A stretch of DNA of 64,000 nucleotides, taken from contig NC_092579.1 of assembly GCF_037975245.1 (NCBI RefSeq), positions 3,806,001 through 3,870,000 on the forward strand. The letters run 5' to 3'. The position numbers and the translations under genes were made by a program. Positions 47,901 to 59,900 of the stretch are shown one piece after another. Under the pieces are notes generated by a model. That model searched no databases. It was not told the origin of the DNA and saw nothing but the letters and a program-made list of their open reading frames with translations. How positions within the stretch are numbered: the first letter of the stretch is position 1; each line of letters begins with the position of its first letter. The stretch is from Apostichopus japonicus. Its lineage: Eukaryota; Echinodermata; Holothuroidea; Aspidochirotida; Stichopodidae.

Positions 47901-50900
47901 TACAGGTTCTAGTCCTGCACAGATTTTTAATCTGTGACCTTGGGCAAGGCACTTGATCTAAACAGCCCCTCTTCACCCAGATGTATAAATTTAAACCTGC
48001 AAGGTAACTTTCACTGTACTATATGATACTCTCATTGAGTCTCTTTACAAATTGAGAAAAAAACAGTTTCAACATTACATATGATACACTGATTTTTAAT
48101 CAATGTATGATATAAACAACAGTTATCAATATGACAACATATGCTAGCATTATTACATACTATTCAACAGATGCATAAACCTATTCTTCCAACAAATGAA
48201 AATTACCTGTGGAACAAAGAATTACCTGCTTTCTTTACATGTTGACATAAAATAAATAAGAACATTTGACAGACATTACTAACCACTCTTCTTGGGTTAC
48301 ATTGTGATGTACTGGAGTTAGTGCTAACATGTAAAGTTGAAGTCATAGACCGGAGTTGAACAGACACAGGAGCATGAATTATGGTTCCCTTTTGCTGATA
48401 GATTTCTTCATTGATAAGGCTCTATTAAAATAGAAATGAAACAATATTATAATTAATGTTTATTTTAAAAACATTACCATCAAGGCATACACCCATTGCA
48501 TTGTCTCATGTATGATCAGGAAGCAATAACAGCTCCCTAGTATGACCCTCTCATTAAAACTGGTGTGACCATTAATTGGTAGAACAAGCAGCTACTATAA
48601 TTATATGATACATGGAGTGCATGAGTTCTAACTCTCTGTACAGATTTTCTACCTAATCTCTTGTCTGGCTGATTAACTGGACCAACTAATGTGTTATCAA
48701 CACTGAACTCTGTTATACAACACAAGCCTGTGACTTGAATCCCCACGTAATGAGGGGAATATAAACTGCAATCAGGGAGTTGTTATTATTATAGTATTAT
48801 ACATTGATTGTCTGCAAGATACATTATCAAACACCATTCATAGTCTTGTGGCCTATGTTCTGAAATATAATCTCTCCACTCTCTAATATTGGACAAGATG
48901 TGTTTACAAATGTGTCTCTTACAACAATTGTTGTTAGATGTCAATGACCACAGACAAAAAATATTGAACATGCATTTTTTGTCGTGGGACATCTGGTCAG
49001 TGTGTTTTGTCCACTTCAAAGTTTATTTTCAACCATCAATGACCACAGACAGCCTGAACCAGCTACTGTAATCTCACATGACCCCTCGCTTGACTATATG
49101 ATTACAAATTGACTTTCAGTGAGGTTTCAGCCTGTAGGGCATCAAGTTAAACTTTATTGTTCCACCGGTGCTGTGGCCGAGTGACTAAAGGCAGTGGCAT
49201 TTGAAGCAACGAGGCTTACCAATTGAGGGGAACAAGCCTGTGACTTAAATCCCCGCGTAATGAGGGGAATATAAACTGAAATCAGGGAGCTGTTATTATT
49301 ATTATTATTATATTATACATTGATTGTCTGTATGATGCATTATCAAAGACCATTCATAGTCACTTGTAATCCATAAGCCCTTGAAAATTTCTCCCAAATT
49401 TGTGGTTGCTTAATCATCGTACTGCTGAATCCTATTGTTAAGTTGTTGTAACTCTTACATCAATTAAGGCAGATAACTGGAATCTGTGAGATAAATTTCA
49501 ATACCACTTGAGCTGACAAAATCTACTACTTACTTTATGTTCCAGTGAGTCATCATTATGAAACCAAAGATGAATTGTCAATTGATCCCCCAATTCAGAA
49601 ACTTTGTTTACAATCGGTAAGACGCAGACACGCTTCAACATCTTGGGTATGAAAGGGACGTGAAGACCAATGAGACATGGTTTCTCAGCTTCAACTGCAA
49701 AGTGCTGACTATTCATAGAGCAGCTGAGGTGTTTCCTTTCTTGGTTCCATTTGATAATTTTATCTAAAGGAGATTAAAAAAAAACTTTTTTGCTAGTTAA
49801 GTATTTATAACATAGCGAAAGGTAGAACACCAAGCCTGAAATATACCATAGATGATTTTAAAGAGACAGTCATGTGTCAGAAAATGAAACACTGCATACA
49901 AAGAACATCAAAACATTACAATATCTTGTTTTTAACTCAATGTAGAATTGCAAGGTTGCCAGATAAATTGTGTTGCTAACTACAGCTTCCCATAGCTTGG
50001 AGAACTTTTGCCCTTCAATTATCTTGTTTAATTCTACCTAAAGATGGAACAAATGATTGATTTCAACAGGTCAATGTACTACTGAGAAGAGGAGTGTTCC
50101 TGGAACAACCTGTCGGCTTTGTGATTCTTTGTCATACAATTTGCTCAAAATTCCACATACCTATCAGACTAATGTAGAGCAAGTGAGTTAAATTTGTCTA
50201 TGAATTAAGTGAAAGCCAGAAAAGAAATCATAGCATCAGAGAACTCCCATATTAATTGTACCTTTGATTTTAGAGTAATCATGTTAACAAGGTTTTCAGA
50301 TTTTGACAGCTGTTGACTGTCCTCATGTGGCCTTGACCTCTACCAATTTCAATAGGGTTCATACACTCACCAAGCTAGATCTACGTACTAAGTATGAAGT
50401 TCAAGAAAGATGTACTTTTTGTGACATCATGTTTACAAGGTTTTCAGACTTTGACTTATGTTGACTGCAAATGGCCTTTCACATTTACAATTTCAAATGG
50501 TTCTTGTACTCACTTAGCTGGATTTATATACCACGTATGAAATACAACAGAAATGTACTTTTTGAGATATCATGTTTGCAAAGTTTTCAGACTTTGACCT
50601 TTGCAGAATAGAATAGGGTTCTTGTTCTCAATGAGACGGATCCACATACCAAGTATGAAGTTAATCCACTATGAAATTTGTGGGTTACAGTGTTTACAAG
50701 CAAGTGTCACACACAGACACGCCATCACCATTGCATAGATTCCTTTTGTCTGCAGCAAGGAATCAAACATGATTTGTTGGGACAATACCTCTCTCTTGAG
50801 AAAATCATGTTAACATTTCACAGAACAAGGCACACAGAAGGCTTAGTGATTTTCTTGCCAATATAGCGTTCTTGTACTAAGGTGGTTTCACAAATCAAGT

Positions 50901-53900
50901 GTGACTTTCATCCCAGCTTTACTTTTGCAGTTATTCAGGTTTAGAATCTAATAGTGCAGATACAGTACTGCATTCTCCAATATAGGAGTTTATTCAATAT
51001 GCAAGCAGTTGTAAAAGTGGTCAGCCCTACAGTGAAGCAAGCATAAACAGTACATCAGGGGTGACATACAAACACACTAACTCATATACATACCTCTGTT
51101 GATACAACAAATTTAAGTAACTAAATATAATGATCAATGGATTAATAAACACAATGCAAAAGAAACAAAAACACACCTGTTTGTAATACACCAGAGTACA
51201 CATCAAGACCCGTCTGGTCAGCTGGAGTAAAAGCACAGTGTGGAATAATCAAGGTGACAGGCTTGTGTAAGGTAAGGCTTTCTGGACCAAATTTCACAAA
51301 AGGGGTCAAACTTAGACTCTTCTTTGGGAAAGGCCTGTTGATGGCAGGTTCAGTAGAAACCCACAGACTAACAATCCTTCCACTGTGTAGTGCACCAGCT
51401 GGTACAAGAAGATTAACGCCTGCAATAAACATCTCTCCTCCATGCTGATCAAAGTACTGCTCTTTATAAAGATTAGATCCTGGGAACAAAGGAAGTCTCT
51501 CTGGAAGAGTATTATAATTCAAGTGAAAGTAAAGTGATTTTGTTACTTCAATAGAAAATGTGTTAATGCATACAATTTTTCAACACATATTATGAAAATA
51601 GTCTCTTTAACACAAAAGTGGTTTACCTTCTACTTAATAATTAAGAACAACAATAACTTTTTAATATTCGACAGTGAACATTAGATGTTTGACCTGATTG
51701 ATGAGGAAGAGAATATTTCATTGACAGTAACAAGAATAAGGTTTATTTTGGGTATCTAGATCATATTCCTTTTTATGTAGCTATTTTGTGAGTAATTTTC
51801 CTACTAAAATAAATAAACACTGAACAGCAAGGGCTTGAAATGTGGTGCTAGAATATCATATAAGATTGAGATTAATTATATCAGGAAGAAATATCAAAGA
51901 AATATCCATGTAGCTGAATATATAGGGTTACTTTACCATGCCCTTCCTTAGCAAGTAGCAATATCCGTCTTCCCAGGTCCAGTTTTCCATTAGACAATTT
52001 CAAGGCTCTTTGGACATCCAGTCTCTTGTAACCCTCTTCTATCAAAATTGTGTAATTTACTGACAATTTTGATTCCCTTTTTGAGATTACTTCCTGTTTC
52101 TCTGGAATTTTTACCTGAAACAATGTTGAAATGTTACAATTTGTTTATCAAATCTACCTTTTTGATCATACTTTCATAATGATATAAAACTACTTACTGC
52201 ATTTGATTTGGCTTCAGTGAATATTCTACACAGACTTGCTGTACACTTGATCTCCACAAACATAACTTTATTTAAGCAGAAATATTCAGTTAAATGCTGT
52301 TTCTTTTACGAGTAAAAGGAAGACTTTTTAGTATTGGAGTATTCATTCATTTTTTTGTTTTGTGACTTGCATGACAGCAAAAGGCTACTTTTCATATCAG
52401 AAAATACAGGACTAAACCATTCTAAGATCCCGATGTTATGCAAAGTTACCATTGTTGGATTCAAGCTTAAAGTTTCAAAGTCTTGACAAGTTTTACTAAG
52501 CACAAACCATTTTGTTAACATCTTTTTCCTCTTCGTTTCCCTTTCCATTCTTCTCCTGTGACGTATCAATGTACTCCAGCACCAGTCTTGCCACCTTATT
52601 AAAGTGAATAGCTTTCAATCCTTCATACATTCCAATCATTCTGTCTGGCATGATGAGCTCTCTTTCATCCAATATTTTCATCAGCATCTTTCCAGATTCA
52701 GCTGCTTCCTGAATTGTTTCATTTTCTGCTGGCTTCAGCTCAAAATACACGCCTAGCTTTGAACAATGTTGTTTATCCAGAAGTTTTGCAATGTCTCCTC
52801 TCAACTTTTCATATTTGTGTAAGCCTGAAAGTGAGGACATAACATCCACTTAACATTCGAAAGAATACAACAAAGACTAGATATCACATATAGAAATAAG
52901 AGCACCTGAAGCACCATGCTAAATGAGTGCCGGGTTTGAACAATGAGCAATGTTCACAGCTAACATGCACAATTACACAACAGGCCCACAAGAAGCATGC
53001 AACCTGATGGAGAACGTTGGTATGCAAGTCAACCTCTGGTGCATGCACACAATAAAATATTGGTTTTATACTGTCCACAACTAGCATGCAACTTTTCGAC
53101 TTTAATCCCTTGTCTTGTGCATAAATAATGGTCTCAAATACAGCTTCAACTTCAAGGTTGCTTTGATCTACCAAGTAGGAAGTGAGCATACTAACTAAAA
53201 ATGAAAGCATGCAAATAGGACTTAAAAATGTTTTGGGTTCAGCAGTATGATTAAATTTCTTTCCATCAAAAATGTTTATGTTGATGAAATGTTTCCCAAA
53301 CTAAGTTGATATCAGAAACATTTGGTGTGTCTCCTGCTAAACCCAAATGCAATTACCTTTTCACCTCTACTTAAACAACCACCTGGGTCAATGTACGTGT
53401 GCTTATTTTTTCATCTCCACTAACACACACTTACCTAGTGTATATCTAGGATAATGAGCATTCATTTTTCTTCTTCCAACTGCACTTAGATGCAGGTCAG
53501 GGTGGACTTCTAAAACTAGCTAAGTCCACCCATTTGTTCCACTTCCACATAAAAACTCACCTGGGTGCTGAATTTCCTGGCTTTCTGGAGATAAGAGAAT
53601 GTTTTTCACCTGAATGAAAAGAGAATTCAACAAAAAGTTATATGACTAATGAAAACTTTAAATGTTAGACTACTTAACATACAATTATGCAGGCTATCTA
53701 TCACACCCCTGTGAATGATTAGGTTTAAAGTAGGAATGTAATGTAGAAAAATAGGGCTGTAACAGACATGGAACTACACATAATAAATGTGTGAATCCAA
53801 AAAGAAAAAGGAATGCTGATGACAACATAACTATTATTTATGCAGTTTTCATTCATTGATACCTAAGACACCCCACAAAAATTTCCCATGAAAGGTTGAC

Positions 53901-56900
53901 CTGTGTTCACTGGAGTGACTGAAAAAATAAGAATACATAAATAAAAGACTACTGTGATAAAATTTAATTCAAATATCCTCCACACTGCATTTTTCGAAGA
54001 AAAGCATCCATGAGAGAACATGCAAACAAATAACTATAATTCAGTCAGAGCACTAACATTATTTAGTCAGCCTGCAAACAGCTGCAAGCCTTCCAACAGA
54101 CAGGACGTTACTTAACAGATGGGATAAGATGCTGCTTAATATTATGTAATGAAGAGACATATGAGAGCTGGAAGATAATCAACAGACATTACTCACCTTT
54201 GATTGGAGGATAAGGGCTGCCTGGTTCATTTCATTTTGAAATACTTTTAACTTCACATCAACCATGTCAGTGTCTCCATCTTTGTCCCTTGTAAGTCTGA
54301 ACTGATGAGAGACTCTACTGGCAGCACAGAGATAATCAATGTCTACATGCTAAAAGATAAAAGATGTTGAAGATCAATGTTCTAAGGATGAGAATGGTTG
54401 TTAAGTATTTAAAGAAACGGTACCACATATAAGAAGTAAGGAAAAGCTAATAAGGAACCAGGAAATGTGGTCATGTACAAATCCTTACATTTCATGGGCA
54501 GCTGGTGAAAATTAAACTTCTCAGAAACATATTTGAGCCATGGGTATTCGTGTCATTGTGGATAAACATCGGCTTATGACAATCATTCTGTTTGATGAAT
54601 GTTCAGAGATTTTCTAGGCAGGCATGTAATTTTCTCAATCATTCACGCTCTCAGGACAGTCTATTAATCAACATCCTAATCCAAGAACTTAGAAAGTGTC
54701 ACAATATTTGAACACTGCCTCAAATACGAATGGAGGTGAATTATAGACACCAAAAATAAAGCCACGGTGAATGAAGCTATTCGCAATACCGTACAAAAGA
54801 ACATAGGACTAAACTTCACTTCCTTATTCAAACACCAGGAATACCAACCAGCACAAGATACTGCTCAACAACACTGCACAGCAGAAGGTTGGCTATATTG
54901 TGGTTCCTGCTGGGATTTTCAACCAGAAACCACATAGTTGTATACTTAACTACAAGTCTTGTAATGTTAAAAGAAAGACTTCAATAGCATTGGCAATTAC
55001 AAACCTTTGTTGATTCTTCCTTCGTCAGATGGTAACCACCACCGGGTGATGACATGATCAGATCAATGTAAGAAACATGGTCTCTGCCGTCATTCAATGT
55101 CCGGGTAATTTGAAATGTTGTATAGTTTCCTAGACACAGTTTGGGATGGTGGTCCTCTAACACCAACTAAAACATAAGGACATGAAGATGTAACTTGCTA
55201 AGAAACAAGCAGAGAGTTGATTACTCAATTTGTTGTGCCTTCACTCTGTACAGAGAGATCAATTCTGCTATAGCAAGTAACACCATCTTTGTTTCCATTA
55301 TTTGCTCACATTACCAATGTTGCTTGTTTATTTGGATCCTCCCACCCTCTTAATCCTTGTTGTGCACACTTTGAGCCATAACCAAAATTTAAGCCATCTG
55401 AATATTGTTGAGGTGAACCACATATTTTGTAAGAAAATGACATTTTGACCGAAGAAATAAAATATAATGTTAGTAATTAATACCATCATCGGCCCTCTAT
55501 AAGACTATCAGAATTCTTCCTTTATGACTTTGGGGATACTGTCAGTTTCATCTCAGCACAAACACTTTTGACAGAAACATGTTTTATGTCAAGTTTAAAT
55601 ATTTTCATTTCCAATTTCAGATTTTTCTTTTTGATGTGCTACGATGAATCAACAAAATTATGCCACACAAATGCACCTTTAACAAAATCACTTCATAGTT
55701 TGCCAGTGAAGCATGATAAAAGTCACTAAACAAATAAAGTAACATTGCCAGTACTCGACTTACAAATCACAATATAAACCAGAACTGACCTCTAAGCTAC
55801 TACAGATATCACCATGGTAACAAGAGATTATCCTCACCTTGTACTCTTCATCACTGTCCTTACAGAAACAAACAGTTATTAAGACATCATCTTTGTCATC
55901 GAGTATCCCATCAATAAATGGAACAATACGGAATATATGCTTCTGCTCTGTTTCTTGGTTGACTAAATTAACAAAGACGTAGCTCAGGATGGTTATATCA
56001 AGACAGATCTTCTCCGGGTCTAGCTTCCAATCAATAGATTTCTCTTCAGTCCAAGTTATTTCACCTGTAATAAGTAATATTATATGAAGTATAGCATTGA
56101 GTAAACTTAAAAAAAGTATATATCAAGAGCCTATTAGATAATATATATCTAGAATTCAACAGAACTGATTCTCAGCATATAACTCATTGTACTTCTTCTG
56201 GTACATTAGTCAATTGCATTTTAAAGTGCGATTGGTTACCATTTTTACCTTATTTTCTTCATCTTTCAGACCAGTAAAGATAATAACATCATGCTTTTTA
56301 ATAACTACCTTTTTTACCTTATTTTCTTCATCTTTCAGACCAGTAAAGATAATAACATCATGTCGATCTGGCTCAGGGATAATAGCCGAGTGAGGAATAG
56401 TCAGCTGGGCTGGCTTGTCGAGGGTGAGCCCATCTGGCTCTAGTTTTATCAGAGGTGTCATTCTGCCCCTACGAGCACTGCCAGGGAGGTGTATGCTGGG
56501 ATCATAGATCACTTTAACAGCAATTACACGATCAACGGATATAGCGCCTTCAGGAATAGTCAGATGTACCCCATGATGCTAATAGTTCCACCTTCATTCG
56601 TGATCCTGTGTTCAATGTATGAATGATGGTGCCTCATTTCAAGTATTTGTGAATCTTTTCTTTGTTTTGGTAGGTCTTCTCTCTCCATCAAACTTTCCTT
56701 ACTATGGTCATGATCTTCCTCTCTTTCATCGGAACCTTGTGATGGAGTTGGCTCATTATCAGGGTCAAATTTGACATTTTCAACTGAAAATAGAACAATG
56801 GAAACACAAACACCATTAAATGAAGCTTTAACGTTTAAAAACCAAATCTGCCATACTGAGCAACATTCATCCCTTATCAGAGAATAAGTTAGTGTTCAAA

Positions 56901-59900
56901 TTCTGCACAGAGTTTTGTCTCCTATTAGTACTATGGTTCCTGTGTAATAAAACTGTTATGCATCTTTGCACTTGCATAGCAATTAGCCCATTTTACATAG
57001 CATTTTTCGATGTGATACTGGATATTTTAATCATTTGCTTAGACTTTTGTCTCCTATAAGTACTATGGATAAACTTAATAAATCATTCTCTGCTAATCTA
57101 AAGTTCTTCAACAATATAAAAGCCTTGCAATTGATTTATGAAAGAGGTATTATTGAAGTAATCATAATATAAAATGTAATAGATATGTAACACAAGCTTT
57201 ATGTCGTTAAAGAATTTGACAACAGGAGTATCAAAAGAATCTAGCATCATGTCTGAGATTGACCAGACAGCTTAAATGGATCCTTGAAATATTGGCTAAT
57301 ACTTGGGACCTAATTTGTTTAGCATTTTTCGATTTTCAATCAAGAAATTAATCAAATGGCAACAAATAATTGGTCAAAATATCCGCTTGTAATTACTTTC
57401 ACCATACATACACAGTGATAATTAATAGTTTAAAATAACAAATTGCCTGAAAGTCGAACATTAACCCGACTCCCACACATTTCTAGAGTTTGTATTGTAC
57501 TGTATTAGTTTGATTTCATCTATTCTGATTACATACATATTTATTCATTCTTACCAGGCCAGTCAAGCAGTTGCGGTGATTGGTTTTCTTCAAACTGGAA
57601 GGGGTCAACTTTAGACTGATATGGAGCTAAGTGATATTCATTTGTTCGTTTTAGCTGAATATGAACCAAACCCTTCTGTAGGTTAGTGACATCATACATA
57701 TTGATGATGTTTCTTGTCTTCATGAAGTTAATCAGAGTGATTCCTGGTGTCTCTATCAGAGAAACCCGGCGTAGCATATCAGTTTCTGCTGGTGGTAGAC
57801 GGAACAGAGTTGCTAATTTCAGAGTGCTGTCTAGAGTAAGATCTTGGGCAACGTTGACCATTAATCTGCCGTAATCAGCTGAAATATAAATAAAAGTAAC
57901 CAAAAATATACTAGTTCAGGATCTCACTCAGCACAACAAACCAATTGATCAAATCGATTATAAAATAATGGATGAGATCACATTTTCCAATTTATCACCT
58001 GATTGTTAGATTGTTTTCTATGTATTTACATATATAAACAAAATACATTTCTTTAAATCTGTTCAATAACGGAAAATGATATGATTTCTGTGGAATCTGA
58101 ATAAATTTAATTCCTATTAACCTATACAGTCAAGTTTGTGTGTGGGTGCATGTGTGTGTAGGTGTGTGTGTATGTGCTTGGGTGTATGTGCTGTTATTTT
58201 GTATTCTGATTAAAGACTTGAACAAACCAATTCCAGGTCCTCGGATATGATTTCAAAAGAATCACTTTGTCTTTGCACAAATTCTATTGTGATGTGGTAT
58301 TATTAAAGTTAGCGAACGTGGATTAGAACAATGGAACAAACAAGAGGACCTTGGTCTGAATGTAAAACACAGCTGTGTGTGTATATGTGTATATGACGCC
58401 CTAACTTGTAAACATGATATCTCAAGATGGGTAACTTCAACCTCAGCAGTTCTTATATTTGGCATGTGGCTTCCCCATAATTAGTGCAAGAACCCTATTG
58501 TTTTGGGTGAAGGTCAAAGGTCAGCAGATGGAAAGTCGTGGAAATCACAAAACACTGTTTCTTCAGGACCAGAACATCAAAGGAGCTCACACATCCAAGG
58601 TAGGATAGCCGTATGTAATGAAAGGTTTTTACACAATCTGATGTAGGTCAGAGTTCATTTAAGATCACTCGGGGTCAAAACTTGAAATCCTTGTAAACAT
58701 GCTATCTCTAGATAGGAAACTGAATTGGCTGTAATATTTGCATGTTACTTCCCTATAAAGAGTACAAGAACCCTATTGTTTTGGGTGGAGGTCTAAGGTC
58801 ATTTGGGGTTCGCAGAGGGTAAAATGTGAAAATCTCAAAATGCTGTATCTTCAGAACCAGAACGTCAATGGAGGTCATATATACATTGTATGGTTGCCTT
58901 ATATAGAGTCAAGTTTTTGCCCAATTTGGTGAAGGTCAAAGTTCATTTAAGGTCACCAGGGGCCAAAATTTGAAATCCTTGTAAATACGATATTTCCAGA
59001 TGGGAAACTTTATTGGCTCTCATATTTGTCATTTGGCTTCCCTATAATGAGTACAAGAACCCTATTCTTTTAGGATCATCAAAGGTCACACTCTGTAAAG
59101 CCTTATAAACACAAATGTTGTAAACAGGACATCCCAAGATAGGTTACATGACATAGAGCTCATAATTTGCATGTGTCTTTCTTATAGTGAGTACAAGAAC
59201 CCTAATGTTTTGTGTGGATGTCATAGGTTATTTAGGGTCAGCAATGGTCCAGATTTCAAAATATCAAATGGATCTCATCAGGTTAAGTATTAACCAGAAT
59301 GCAAAAAATGCATTGTGGTTTTGATGATTTAACATGAGCAGTTTTCTTCATGAATATGACGAAATGTATAGCGAAGGTGTACATGTTTACAAGGGTTTCA
59401 CGAATTGACCTCTGATGACCCCAAATAACCTTTGACCTCTACCCAAAAACAATAGGCTACTTGTACTCAATGTATGTACTTCTACACACTAAGTATGAAG
59501 TTAGTCCGACCTTCCCTTCTTGAGATATCTTGTTTCCAAGGTTTTTACAATTTCACCTCTGTTGACCCCAAATGACCTTTGACCTCCACTTAAACAATTA
59601 AGCTATTTTTAATTAATGTTGTATTTTTACACACTATGTATGAAGTTGATCCGATCTTCCCTTCTTGAGATACTGTGTTAACAATGTTTTCACAATTTGA
59701 CCCCTGGTGACCCCAAATGACAGTTGACTTCCACTAAAAACAATAAGCTTCTTGTACTTAATGTGGTTCTTCTACACACTAAATATGAAATTGGTTTGAC
59801 CTTCCCTTCTCGAGATATCGAGTTTACAAGCTGGGCGTCACAAACGCACACATATACACCCACACATACGCCAAAATGCAAAGTCTGCTCTTTGTTCTTA

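Noticed and set aside
52884..53210. 108-codon minus-strand open frame between hinge 1 and death-fold 2
   Set aside because: It lies in an intron, and the flanking exons join in phase without it. There is no convincing splice border or domain.
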